Counted from the stretch's first letter, positions 18,261 to 26,240 are shown. The stretch is DNA of 64,000 bases from Candidatus Gastranaerophilales bacterium (GCA_944322725.1 CALUPU010000001.1:186001-250000); one strand, 5' to 3'. A program made the numbers and translations. Notes: generated by a model not told the origin, from the letters alone.

Positions 18261-18968
18261 ATGCACAAATTTATTATTACAGCTTTGTCTCTGGCTGTTA
18301 TGTTCGCATCAACATTGCAGGAAGGGTACTGCGGAATTTTAGATAACAGATATGATGAAGACACAACAATATCACAGATTTATGAAAAAATGTCACCTGC
18401 TATTGTTTTGATAGAAGCTGATGTTAAAGAGGGACTCTCAAGCGGAACAGGCTGTATTATAGACCCTACAGGACTTATTCTGACAAGTTCACATGTTGTA
18501 TCAGGTGCACCGTCAGTGCAGGTCACTATTTCAACAGGAGAAGTCTTTAAAGGCGAAATTGTCTCTGTTATGGGCAAAGATAATGATCTTGCATTGCTTA
18601 AAATAAATGCAAAAAAAGCGCTTCCCGTTATAGAACTCGGTGACTCTGAAAAGGTTAAGGTAGGTCAAAAAGTTCTGGCCATAGGCAATCCGTTTGGCTT
18701 CAACAATACACTGACAACAGGAATCGTATCAAGGATTGATTACACAAAAAATAAAATTCAAACTGACGCTGCAATAAATCCGGGTAATTCCGGCGGTCCG
18801 ATTATTAATATTCACGGAGAGGTTATTGGTATCAGCCAGTCTATTTATAATCCGGACAACAATATATCAAATATCGGCATCGGGTTTGCCGTGCCGATAA
18901 ATGAAGCTAAAAACTTTATAAAACTTTCCATGTCTAATTCCAAAACTTTGAAATCAGCAACTAATTAG
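18261..18968 (+). CDS. Exported DegP-like serine protease without PDZ domain
   Basis: A 235-residue trypsin-fold protease of the S1C (HtrA/Deg) group. A signal peptide (about 1-24) is followed directly by the protease domain with the catalytic triad H78 (SSHVV), D109 (NDLALL) and S177 (GNSGGP). The protein stops soon after the domain, so the PDZ domain that normally controls DegP-type enzymes is missing. It probably degrades damaged or specific proteins in the envelope. It is convergent with the small coiled-coil gene, stop codons five bases apart. A GAGGAG ribosome site precedes the ATG. Confidence 0.9.
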   Translation: MHKFIITALSLAVMFASTLQEGYCGILDNRYDEDTTISQIYEKMSPAIVLIEADVKEGLSSGTGCIIDPTGLILTSSHVVSGAPSVQVTISTGEVFKGEIVSVMGKDNDLALLKINAKKALPVIELGDSEKVKVGQKVLAIGNPFGFNNTLTTGIVSRIDYTKNKIQTDAAINPGNSGGPIINIHGEVIGISQSIYNPDNNISNIGIGFAVPINEAKNFIKLSMSNSKTLKSATN

Positions 18969-18973
18969 CTTGT

Positions 18974-19297
18974 TTAGTATTTAAATGAGCGCTCGATATT
19001 CTTTTGCAGCATTTGCTCACAGGACTGATATTCTGTATCAATCATTTTCAGTTTGTTCTGATATTGCTGCATCTGCATATCGAGTTTCTTTTCCATTTGA
19101 TTTAAACGTTCTTTACGGGCTTCCAGTTTTTTTACCATCGGATCGTCAGAGTCAAGGTCTGTACCGACATTTAACAAGTCTGTACAGGTCTTTGACAGAT
19201 TCATTTTTGCTTCGGTAATCAACTGTATTTTATACTCAAGGTCAAGCCTGTAAGCATTTAAATACATTAATCTCAGTTGTGACGTTGCCATTCCCAT
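18974..19297 (-). CDS. Short MGMATSQ-family coiled-coil protein
   Basis: A 107-residue, helical protein. It begins MGMATSQLRLMYLNAYRLDL and ends in a coiled coil finishing ...LQKNIERSFKY. Both ends match the larger proteins at 20783 and 21991 and the short one at 49874, so it is a minimal member of that family with no central domain. The middle carries a DSDDP motif (about 49-53) also seen as ESDP in the 49874 protein. A GGGTGG ribosome site precedes the ATG. There is no signal peptide or membrane segment. Function unknown; see the family finding. Confidence 0.8.
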   Translation of the reverse strand: MGMATSQLRLMYLNAYRLDLEYKIQLITEAKMNLSKTCTDLLNVGTDLDSDDPMVKKLEARKERLNQMEKKLDMQMQQYQNKLKMIDTEYQSCEQMLQKNIERSFKY

Positions 19298-19321
19298 AAC
19301 GGGCCCACCCTTATCTAGTAG

Positions 19322-19594
19322 TTATCTTTGGATATTGAGCTTGTTTCCGCGTAAGAAAACGTGCTCGTTGTTTTCGGCAATAAGCTGTTCCATCTGGTTC
19401 AGTTTGTACATCTGATAATTAACTCTGTATTTGGCCATTTTGAGTTTTCTGTTCATAGTCAAATAGTCTTTTATCATTGCAACAATCTGTGACGCAAATG
19501 CCTGCACAGGATTATGCCTTCTAAAATAAGCCATTAAGTAGCCAAAGAAGTTTACTATTTTTTGCAAGTTTGTCATTAAAGCGTCTTGAAACAA
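19322..19594 (-). CDS. Small hypothetical protein with probable TTG start
   Basis: About 90 residues, basic and helical, with no recognised domain. The open frame reaches a GTG at 19612, but AAGGAG lies six bases before a TTG at 19594, a better initiation site; translation from there begins (M)FQDALMTNLQKIVNFFGYLM. The C-terminal half (KLKMAKYRVNYQMYKLNQME) is a probable coiled coil. It sits between the two small family members of the MGMA(A/T)SQ cluster and is probably cotranscribed with the 107-residue gene 24 bases downstream. Function unknown. Confidence 0.6.
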   Translation of the reverse strand: MFQDALMTNLQKIVNFFGYLMAYFRRHNPVQAFASQIVAMIKDYLTMNRKLKMAKYRVNYQMYKLNQMEQLIAENNEHVFLRGNKLNIQR

Positions 19595-19921
19595 TATCGA
19601 CTCCTTGTCCACTACTTGGACCTACATAACTATAAAAACAGAACACTCAATATAATTGCCTTATATAGAAAATCTTTTAATATTTCTTAATATATGAAAT
19701 TTATATTTGAACTGTCTGCTGCTTTTAAAAAGGCAAGACAGTCCTTGTGTTCTGTATTATTAGTCGACATAATTTCATTATTCTTGAATATATTTGGGTG
19801 ATAAATGAAGGAATTGTAATAAAAAGTTACAATTCTCTTTAAAAGAGAAAAAATAAAAAATCTGTCAAATACGGTAGAATTAAAAGTTCTTATGTAAGTT
19901 CGATTCATATAGTTCCTGTTA
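19595..19921. other. Intergenic stretch with hairpins, no convincing gene
   Basis: This AT-rich stretch between the 275-residue and 90-residue genes contains two adjoining inverted repeats, GAATTGTAA/TTACAATTC at 19811-19835 and TTCTCTTT/AAAGAGAA at about 19833-19849. A leftward frame of 73 codons (19687-19908) crosses both hairpins, has no ribosome site and resembles nothing, so it is not called. The hairpins may end the transcript of the Gly-rich gene or belong to its 3' region. Confidence 0.4.
19811..19849. repeat. Pair of overlapping inverted repeats
   Basis: GAATTGTAA and TTACAATTC form a perfect 9-bp stem with a 7-base loop; the right arm runs directly into a second dyad, TTCTCTTT/AAAGAGAA. 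No T-tract follows on the minus strand, so a terminator role is uncertain. Confidence 0.5.
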
Positions 19922-20749
19922 TTACATATTCTGGACTTGTTTGCTGTCGCTATCTATAGAGTCTTTGAGCATTTTCTTAACGATATCACCCTGTGTATCA
20001 AGCATTTTTACAACTGTTTCAATGTTTCTAACTTTATTGGAGAGAATTGTATCAGCGTTAGATAAAATGCTTCCTGAAATATTCTGATATGCTGCAAGAC
20101 CTGCAGAGGATGTACCCTGCAATAAGTTGCCGAGTACAGTAGCACCAAGACCAAAACTGCCCATATAAGGCGCCATTGCCTGCACAACGCCTGCAAAGCC
20201 GGAAACAATACCTGCAGTCGGCAATACCCAGCTTGTTCCGGGTACACCGAATCCGGAAGCCACACCTGCACCGTATGCAGCCGCGTTAAGCCCGACTGAA
20301 CCGCCTATGCTGCTTGCTGAATACAAACTGGATGCTCCGCCTGTAACAGTACCGCCGTCATAACTTGTGTCCATGCCGAATCCCCACGCTATCGGGGCTG
20401 CTCCGCTTGGAAAGCCGGGGTAGTTGCCAAGACCAGTTACACCAAACGCAGCACTGCCGCTGTCAAGAATAGAGTTGCCGCCGCTTATTGGAGACCAGTA
20501 TGATGTACCCGGTATGTTCATCATAGTGTTTCCGCCCATAACAGGCATAAAAGCACTCGGCGAAATTAACCTTGCAATCTGCCACAAGAAGCTGCCAGCA
20601 GTACCAAAGCCAGCACCGTCAAGGGCAGAGCCGCTGACAGTTAAATCTCTTAATCTGTCATATGTTTCAAACAGCTGTGCTTTTGCATCAGAACTTGCTT
20701 TTCCGAATTTATTTGCAATTACCAGGTATCCGTCATTTTTGTAAGACAT
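19922..20749 (-). CDS. Gly/Ala/Ser-rich structural-like protein
   Basis: A 275-residue protein with a charged helical N-terminus (residues 1-40, KAQLFETYDRLRDL), a long Gly/Ala/Ser/Pro-rich low-complexity middle (about 45-230, with runs such as GGASSLYSASSIGGSVG and AAAYGAGVASGFGVPG), and a helical C-terminus (about 230-275, VRNIETVVKMLDTQGDIVKK). No signal peptide is present. It lies in the MGMA(A/T)SQ cluster, 33 bases after the 321-residue protein. Its plan, helical ends around a flexible middle, is like its neighbours. A GAGG ribosome site precedes the ATG. Function unknown; a surface or structural role is a guess. Confidence 0.65.
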   Translation of the reverse strand: MSYKNDGYLVIANKFGKASSDAKAQLFETYDRLRDLTVSGSALDGAGFGTAGSFLWQIARLISPSAFMPVMGGNTMMNIPGTSYWSPISGGNSILDSGSAAFGVTGLGNYPGFPSGAAPIAWGFGMDTSYDGGTVTGGASSLYSASSIGGSVGLNAAAYGAGVASGFGVPGTSWVLPTAGIVSGFAGVVQAMAPYMGSFGLGATVLGNLLQGTSSAGLAAYQNISGSILSNADTILSNKVRNIETVVKMLDTQGDIVKKMLKDSIDSDSKQVQNM

Positions 20750-20782
20750 TATATCCTCACATATCTCTTAACTAACTTTTAA

Positions 20783-21748
20783 TTATTGAAATGTTTTAAA
20801 TATGTTATCAACATTTTTATCAATAACTTTTTTAACAGAATCAAGTTCCGTCTGGAGCGCTTCTTGCTCAGTATCAAGCTGTTTTAAACGAAGTTCCAGA
20901 GTTCTGTCTGTTTGCTGGAGTTCCTCTGTTTTTGCATTGATACGAGCTATTTCAGCTTCGTAATTTGCAATATCAACTCTGTATTGGTCCATTGCATTAT
21001 TATATGCCTGTTCATCATATTCCTGACCAGAAGAAAGCGTAACAGTATGTGAATATCCTGATTCATCAGTCCAGTACATTTGGTTATATAAACCTGATTC
21101 AGATTTACTTACAGTAACATTTTCAAGTTTATCGGTTACTTCTATCTGTGTTGATATCGCAGAAAATAAGTTATCAACAGTTTGTTCAGTCTTTTCTGCA
21201 ATATCGAAACCAGATTCATCAACGTTTATATAAAATCTTGTCTTGCTGACTGGATTATAGAAGGAATAATATTTATCATCTTTAGAGTTGTAATCCTGAC
21301 CGCAGGCTTCATTCATTTTGTCAATGACACTCTGGGAAGGCTCCCATTCTTCTATATCGAAAGCAGTTCCGTTTGCAAGCTGAATTTTTTCCCCGTCGTT
21401 TATTACGGTAACTTTTTGATCTGCCATACAGCCATATTGCAAAACATCCTCTTTATATTTTATATTTACTGTGTAAGTCAGAGGGTTAGAGCCAGTATTT
21501 TCTTGAATAGAAGAAACTGTGACATTGCCGTCAGAAGCTACCGGGTCACTATATGTATAAATATCAGTATAGTAATCATTTTGCGCAGGGGCAGTCGGTG
21601 CATCCAGTGTCATCAACTGTCTGAACAGACCTGCACTTTCATTAGCGAGAGCCGTTCTTTGCTGGTTGACTAGCTGACCTTCATATTCAACATTTGTTTT
21701 TCTTGCCGTTAAGCCTAAATATCTGGCTTGAGAAGCTGCCATACCCAT
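20783..21748 (-). CDS. MGMAASQ-family protein with central domain (321 aa)
   Basis: The N-terminal 60 residues (MGMAASQARYLGLTARKTNV, then EYEGQ) and the C-terminal 45 (TLELRLKQLDTEQEALQTEL, then KKVIDKNVDNIFKTFQ) are predicted helices that nearly match the 347-residue neighbour. Residues 60-250 form an acidic, Tyr/Asp-rich central region that is much less conserved and probably beta-rich. There is no signal peptide. Conserved helical ends with a divergent middle is the plan of flagellin and hook-associated proteins; the N-terminal SLTARK-type helix also recalls them, but no close match is claimed. Translation starts after GGAGACAAC. Function unknown. Confidence 0.75.
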   Translation of the reverse strand: MGMAASQARYLGLTARKTNVEYEGQLVNQQRTALANESAGLFRQLMTLDAPTAPAQNDYYTDIYTYSDPVASDGNVTVSSIQENTGSNPLTYTVNIKYKEDVLQYGCMADQKVTVINDGEKIQLANGTAFDIEEWEPSQSVIDKMNEACGQDYNSKDDKYYSFYNPVSKTRFYINVDESGFDIAEKTEQTVDNLFSAISTQIEVTDKLENVTVSKSESGLYNQMYWTDESGYSHTVTLSSGQEYDEQAYNNAMDQYRVDIANYEAEIARINAKTEELQQTDRTLELRLKQLDTEQEALQTELDSVKKVIDKNVDNIFKTFQ

Positions 21749-21928
21749 ATATGTTGTCTCCGTTCTTTCTTACTAACCTTTTAAAATTTAATTATCCTTG
21801 TGTAAATGTCACATTTTTTCTATTTTATATTAAGTTTTGTTACCCTTATTATAAGGGGTTTTCCGTCCAATTTTAAAGTCTTTTTAAACAAAAATACTCT
21901 GTTTGGAGTACTCTCAATTAAATGAAAA

Positions 21929-21976
21929 ACAGGCTTTCTTGGAGACTTTCAAGCAAATTCTTCTTCGAAAGCCTGT
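21929..21976 (-). terminator. Terminator of the 347-residue MGMAASQ gene
   Basis: A 10-bp perfect stem, ACAGGCTTTC/GAAAGCCTGT, followed on the minus strand by TTTTTC. It lies 15 bases past the stop codon of the 21991 gene and separates it from the paralogue downstream, which therefore has its own promoter. Confidence 0.75.
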
Positions 21977-21990
21977 AATTAATCGGAGTA

Positions 21991-23034
21991 TTATGCAAAT
22001 GTTTTGAATGTTTCTTCTATGTTTTTATCAATTACCTTCTTAACTGCGTCCATTTCTGTTTGAATTGCTTGTTGTTCTGTATCTAACTGGTCTAAGTGCA
22101 ATTCAAGTGTTTTATCCTGCTGCTGGATGATAGTTGTTTTTGCGTCTATATCTGCAACGGCTTTCTCATAAATAGCTTTTTCTGCTTTATATGTATCCAT
22201 TGCTTTGTTGTAGGCATCTTCGTCCTGAACAGTTTGAAGAGTGAGGGTGTATGTACGGCTTTTACCATTGGCATCTTTGCATATCATTGACTCATATCTG
22301 CCTGTACCGTCATCAGCTTTGATAAGTTGTGCACCTTCATAAACTTTAGTTTCTGTTTTTGTTGAGCCTTCTAATGTGTAAGCAAAGATATTGCCACTTG
22401 TAATTTCATCAGGAGTTGAATCTGCGCCGTTAGCCTTAATAAAATACTGAATGCCTGTTTGTGAATTAGTAAATTTAAAATAATAGTCTTCTATGTCAGG
22501 TTCAGCCGGCTTTACTGTATCTCCATCTTGTACATATTCATTATATGCTTCTTGAAATTTCTCAAACTTGCTTTTCATTTGAGTAGGACCTGTAAGGCTG
22601 TATGGTGTACCTCCATTCAGGCTAATATAATATTTACCATCTTCTTTTGTTATTGCAACAGAATCACCTGTCTGATTAGGATCAGTAACATTATTGTTAA
22701 GCAATAAAATATTACTTACATCAACAGATTTTTTTTCTGTTACGTGTACATCAGCAATGGTTTTTGAGGCATCGCTCAACGTATCATCTACATATATAGC
22801 ATCAACTGTCAAAGAGCCTGATGTAGCTGGATCAGTGAATACATATTCCGTTTTTGTATAATCTGTTGCTGCAGGAGGAGTAGGTACATCCAGTGCTAAC
22901 ATTTGATTAAACAAGCCTGCACTCTGGTTAGCCAACGCTGTTCTTTCCTGGTTTACCTGTTGACCCTGGTATTCAGTGTTGGTTTTTCTTGCCGTTAAGC
23001 TTAAGTATCTGGCTTGTGATGCTGCCATTCCCAT
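21991..23034 (-). CDS. MGMAASQ-family protein with central domain (347 aa)
   Basis: A paralogue of the 20783 protein. The N-terminus MGMAASQARYLSLTARKTNT is nearly identical, as are the following VNQERTALANQSAGLFNQ, the LDVPTPPAATDY segment and the C-terminal block LDQLDTEQQAIQTEMDAVKK with FKTF at the end. The central region (about 75-250) differs strongly in length and sequence and is rich in Asp, Thr and Lys. An AAAGGAG ribosome site precedes the ATG. It has its own terminator and sits divergent from nothing upstream, with a 254-base gap to ilvC. No signal peptide, so any export would need a dedicated pathway. Function unknown. Confidence 0.78.
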   Translation of the reverse strand: MGMAASQARYLSLTARKTNTEYQGQQVNQERTALANQSAGLFNQMLALDVPTPPAATDYTKTEYVFTDPATSGSLTVDAIYVDDTLSDASKTIADVHVTEKKSVDVSNILLLNNNVTDPNQTGDSVAITKEDGKYYISLNGGTPYSLTGPTQMKSKFEKFQEAYNEYVQDGDTVKPAEPDIEDYYFKFTNSQTGIQYFIKANGADSTPDEITSGNIFAYTLEGSTKTETKVYEGAQLIKADDGTGRYESMICKDANGKSRTYTLTLQTVQDEDAYNKAMDTYKAEKAIYEKAVADIDAKTTIIQQQDKTLELHLDQLDTEQQAIQTEMDAVKKVIDKNIEETFKTFA

Positions 23035-23136
23035 TGCTAATACTCCTTTAGTTTTTGCATATCTGTTTTTATATTCGACACTTTGTAGTAAAAACTTTAG
23101 AAATATGACTTATAATGTTAACAAATATTTACAATT

Positions 23137-23167
23137 TAGAGCCTCGTGTAATTGTTCATAGGCTCTA
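23137..23167. repeat. Inverted repeat in the leader of the 347-residue gene
   Basis: TAGAGCCT and AGGCTCTA form a perfect 8-bp stem around 15 bases. It lies about 100 bases upstream of the leftward gene at 23034 and has no T-tract on either side, so it is more likely a binding site or leader structure than a terminator. Confidence 0.4.
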
Positions 23168-23241
23168 ATTGCCTTTGTATAAAGACTTTTAACCTACGGA
23201 GTATATTTAATGATTTTTTGTAAAAAATCAATATTCAAGAA

Positions 23242-23267
23242 AAAAGCCGGAATTTTTTCCGGCTTTT
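23242..23267 (-). terminator. Intrinsic terminator of ilvC
   Basis: An 11-bp perfect stem, AAAAGCCGGAA/TTCCGGCTTTT, with a TTTT loop, 22 bases past the ilvC stop. A-rich and T-rich flanks allow it to work in both directions. Confidence 0.9.
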
Positions 23268-23288
23268 ATAAGTTATATAAGATATCAA

Positions 23289-24317
23289 TTAATTTTTATC
23301 TCGGTTGATAATTTTGTTGCTGTCTTTCCATGCAAATCTTGAACGGAGTTCTCTTCCTACAACTTCAATCTGATGCTCTTCGCCTTGTTTTTCAAGCGCT
23401 CTGAATTTCTTCATACCTGAATTGTATTCTTCCAGCCATTCTGTAGCAAATTTGCCGTCTTGAATTTCTTTTAAGACTTTTTTCATTTCTTCTTTAACAG
23501 CAGGAGTAATTATTCTCGGGCCGATTGTCAAATCACCCCACTCTGCAGTGTTGGAAATAGAATATCTCATGTCTGAAATACCGCCTTGATTTACAAGGTC
23601 AACGATTAATTTCATTTCATGGAGGCATTCAAAGTATGCCATATAAGGAGAATATCCTGCTTCAACAAGCACTTCAAATCCTGCAGTAATTAATGCTGAT
23701 AAACCGCCGCAAAGTACAGCCTGTTCACCGAAAAGGTCTGTTTCTGTTTCTTCTTTAAAAGAAGTTTGATAGATACCTGCTCTGCCTGCGCCTATCGCAG
23801 AAGCATATGCAAGTGCAACCTCTTTTGAATCCCCAGAAGGATCTTGATATACAGCGATAAGAGAAGGTACCCCTTTTCCTGCAACATATTCGCTTCTTAC
23901 AGTGTGTCCCGGACCTTTCGGGGCAACCATAAGCACATTTATATCAGAAGGAGGAACAATCTTCTTAAAATGAATATTGAAACCATGCGCAAACATCAAA
24001 TACTGACCTGCTCTAAGGTTGGGTTTGATTTGTTCCTCATATACTTTTGCCTGAACTTCATCAGGAATAAGAACCTGAATAACATCAGCCCATTTTACTG
24101 CATCTTCAATACTCATCACTTTCAAGCCTTCTGCCTCAGCTTTTTTTGCAGAAGCACCGCCAAGTCTTGCCCCAATTACAACGTCAACCCCGCTGTCTTT
24201 AAGATTTGTGGATTGACCGTAACCCTGTGAGCCATAGCCGATAACTGCAACTTTTTTATTAAGGATTTTGTTTTTATCTATATCAGAATCCATGTATACT
24301 TTTAATTCGTGTGACAT
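23289..24317 (-). CDS. ilvC: Ketol-acid reductoisomerase
   Basis: A 342-residue class I enzyme that isomerises and reduces acetolactate in valine, leucine and isoleucine synthesis. The NADPH Rossmann motif [10 protein letters not shown] lies near 27-36, and [17 protein letters not shown] and the all-helical C-terminal domain with metal-binding [12 protein letters not shown] and [13 protein letters not shown] are complete. An AAGGAG ribosome site precedes the ATG. It is transcribed alone; ilvB, ilvN and ilvD are not nearby. A leader of 20-60 bases is too short for a T-box. A TGCTAAAAT extended -10 sits about 55 bases upstream. Confidence 0.97.
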   Translation of the reverse strand: MSHELKVYMDSDIDKNKILNKKVAVIGYGSQGYGQSTNLKDSGVDVVIGARLGGASAKKAEAEGLKVMSIEDAVKWADVIQVLIPDEVQAKVYEEQIKPNLRAGQYLMFAHGFNIHFKKIVPPSDINVLMVAPKGPGHTVRSEYVAGKGVPSLIAVYQDPSGDSKEVALAYASAIGAGRAGIYQTSFKEETETDLFGEQAVLCGGLSALITAGFEVLVEAGYSPYMAYFECLHEMKLIVDLVNQGGISDMRYSISNTAEWGDLTIGPRIITPAVKEEMKKVLKEIQDGKFATEWLEEYNSGMKKFRALEKQGEEHQIEVVGRELRSRFAWKDSNKIINRDKN

Positions 24318-24477
24318 TCTCTTCTCCTTTATTAGTGTAATACCTCGTTCTCGTTCAAGTATTTTAGCACATGTGAATATATTTAGTAAAATTAATTTAA
24401 AAAAACTTCTACTTTTGTAATAATAGCACTGGACAACTAATTGTTTTTATGTATTAATAAGTGTAGTGTTAACAATT
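24318..24477. other. Intergenic region between ilvC and the leader RNA
   Basis: AT-rich. It contains the ilvC promoter (minus strand TAAAAT with upstream TG near 24367) and nothing else clear. With the leader RNA and 26-codon frame it makes up the longest gene-poor stretch in the window (24318-24863). Confidence 0.4.
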
Positions 24478-24506
24478 TTGACATGGAAAACGTAACAGAC
24501 TATGAG
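24478..24506 (+). promoter_or_regulatory. Sigma-70-type promoter of the leader RNA
   Basis: A perfect -35 hexamer TTGACA (24478-24483), a 17-base spacer and a -10-like TATGAG (24501-24506). Transcription would start near 24513, about 100 bases before the intrinsic terminator at 24611-24640. Confidence 0.6.
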
Positions 24507-24512
24507 AATCAG

Positions 24513-24640
24513 AAAGTATCAAAAACGACAATTTTATACTAACTAGAAGTCTTTACAAAATTTGAAAAGATTGCGCTTTTTGCTGCATGAGCATAGAACG
24601 GAATTTGTAAAGTCTTCTGAAAAATTCGGAAGGCTTTTTT
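24513..24640 (+). ncRNA. Leader or small RNA with terminator/antiterminator
   Basis: The predicted transcript has two mutually exclusive folds. The terminator stem pairs 24611-24621 (AGTCTTCTGAA) with 24625-24635 (TTCGGAAGGCT) in 11 pairs, followed by TTTTT. The alternative pairs 24545-24559 (AGAAGTCTTTACAAA) with 24604-24618, 15 pairs with one mismatch, and uses the left arm of the terminator. The segment between (24560-24603) is free to form a sensor or a binding site. No T-box, FMN, TPP or SAM consensus was recognised. The downstream genes are a 26-codon frame and a 458-residue membrane protein; alternatively the RNA acts alone. Confidence 0.55.
24611..24640 (+). terminator. Intrinsic terminator ending the leader RNA
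   Basis: An 11-pair stem with two G-U pairs, an AAA loop and a T-run (24635-24640). No gene precedes it on this strand within 600 bases except the leader itself, so it acts on the leader transcript. Confidence 0.8.
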
Positions 24641-24752
24641 GTCTCAAAAATCAGGAAAATTTGTTACAAATTATAAAAAATCATCGAAAAATTAGCACAA
24701 AATAGCATTCACTAACGTTAAAGAAATAAATCTTATCAAGGAGAAATCAATA

Positions 24753-24833
24753 ATGTTAAATATCCGACGAAATACACAATCAAGAACAAACGGAAAAATT
24801 GTATTAGTTATGAACTTGGTATGGGGTCTATAA
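24753..24833 (+). CDS. 26-residue peptide with strong ribosome site
   Basis: A 26-codon frame, MLNIRRNTQSRTNGKIV...VWGL, starts seven bases after a strong AAGGAG. The N-terminus is basic (IRRNTQSRTNGK), the C-terminus hydrophobic (IVLVMNLVWGL). It ends 30 bases before the next gene. It could be a leader peptide that couples translation, a small membrane peptide, or a decayed N-terminus. No similarity is recognised. Confidence 0.45.
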   Translation: MLNIRRNTQSRTNGKIVLVMNLVWGL

Positions 24834-24863
24834 TACAGACTCCTGTGTATAAAGGAATTTTAA

Positions 24864-26240
24864 ATGTTAATTAATAAACTTACATCTACATTTGGCGATC
24901 ACTCATCATTATTACCCCTATTTACAAAGGACGTTGTTAACAGCGCAGGTATGACTGCATTTTCGTACGACGCCGGCGGAAAAATTGAAGCAAAAGACAG
25001 ATTTATAGACGAATTCGGAACACAGGCTATCTGGATGGGCGGTTTACCATTTTTCAAATGGGCTTTTGATAAAACCGTGTATAAAATGGCAAAAATGGCA
25101 CCGGATGTCGATGTCAGACTTTTAAAAGACAAAGACCAGTATTCAGTTGCACAAAAATATGCACAATCACTAGAAAACAAAAAATACTCAGAAACACTTG
25201 TTGATTCATATAAAAATATAAAAAAAGCAAAAGGTCTGTTCTTTGGCAAATTTGCTGCTGCAACTGCATTGACTCTTGCATCTTTCTTTACTCTTGTGAA
25301 AGTAAAACAGCATTACACAAAAAAACAAATTGAGAAACAATTCTGGGCTAAAAAATCAGAAGAACATTTCTACAATGATAAAGTAGCTAAAAGCCCTGCT
25401 TTTAAAGCGTTTATGCATAGTGAAGGCGTTCAGGGCAGTGCATCAAAAAATGTTTCATTCAAAGGGCAGAGTCTTGGTGCAGTGTTAAAAGGATTTATGT
25501 TTGATCCTGTTCAGAATTTATTTATAGTTGATGCCGGCATAACCGGAGAAAGGCTTGTAAATTCAAGAACAAAAACAGAATTCGCTGAAACAGCAATTAA
25601 AGAAGGCAGCCTTTTGTTCTTCCTGTATTGTGCAGGTAAATTTGTACAGGAAGGTATAGAAAAACTCAGCGAAATGTTCGGCAAACCGATTGGGCTTCAT
25701 GCAGAAGTGCTTGCGTCTTCGGATTTGCACAAATCTATTAAATCAGGAAAGGTAAACAGTGATATTAAAGCAGTAACTGACCTGGCGGATAATAAAAAAG
25801 CATTATATGAATTTATATATGACTCTAAAAATGCTGATAATATAGTAATTAAAGCAGCAAAACAGTCTAAAATTATTAAGACTATTGTAAATGGAACAAG
25901 GCTTGAAAAATTAAAAGGAAAAGCTGTAGATACGGGCATTATCAATCCGCATCAATATATAAATCCGGAGGAAATTCTGGGTGTTGCAAATAACATTAAA
26001 AAACTTTCTGCAAAAGCCCCTGCCGGTGAAAAACTTGGTGATTTCTTAAAATCATGCAGAAATATGAAAATTGGCTCTGTTGCAGCTAATATGGGTATTA
26101 CCTGCTTATTCCTCGGGTTGATTGTACCTTACTCAATGATGAAATACAGAGAAAAACAGCAAAACGGTAACAAAGAGTTCCATGTTCAATCAGAAATAGA
26201 AAAACAGCTTGAGAAAAACTTTAAAGGAAGAATTGCATAG
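24864..26240 (+). CDS. Membrane protein with VSFKG motif, unknown function
   Basis: A 458-residue protein. Two clear membrane helices are visible near 125-146 (FGKFAAATALTLASFFTLVK) and 417-437 (MGITCLFLGLIVPYSMMKY), and weaker hydrophobic stretches near 50-65 and 240-262. The sequence KNVSFKGQSLG near 198-208 is a short motif I associate with many proteins of this bacterial lineage. The rest is basic and helical, with no catalytic motif. An AAAGGA ribosome site precedes the ATG. It lies downstream of the leader RNA and is convergent with the 270-residue gene. The role is unknown. Confidence 0.7.
   Translation: MLINKLTSTFGDHSSLLPLFTKDVVNSAGMTAFSYDAGGKIEAKDRFIDEFGTQAIWMGGLPFFKWAFDKTVYKMAKMAPDVDVRLLKDKDQYSVAQKYAQSLENKKYSETLVDSYKNIKKAKGLFFGKFAAATALTLASFFTLVKVKQHYTKKQIEKQFWAKKSEEHFYNDKVAKSPAFKAFMHSEGVQGSASKNVSFKGQSLGAVLKGFMFDPVQNLFIVDAGITGERLVNSRTKTEFAETAIKEGSLLFFLYCAGKFVQEGIEKLSEMFGKPIGLHAEVLASSDLHKSIKSGKVNSDIKAVTDLADNKKALYEFIYDSKNADNIVIKAAKQSKIIKTIVNGTRLEKLKGKAVDTGIINPHQYINPEEILGVANNIKKLSAKAPAGEKLGDFLKSCRNMKIGSVAANMGITCLFLGLIVPYSMMKYREKQQNGNKEFHVQSEIEKQLEKNFKGRIA

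Noticed and set aside
19687-19908. 73-codon leftward frame, including a 27-codon inner frame (MSTNNTEHKD)
   Set aside because: No ribosome site, no similarity, and it crosses two inverted repeats.
24318-24470. T-box or attenuator for ilvC
   Set aside because: The ilvC leader is short, has no terminator stem and lacks the AGGGTGG core; the structured RNA at 24.5 kb is on the other strand.
24483-24542. 19-codon frame MENVTDYENQKVSKTTILY at the start of the leader RNA
   Set aside because: It starts inside the -35 box, before the predicted transcript start, and has no ribosome site.
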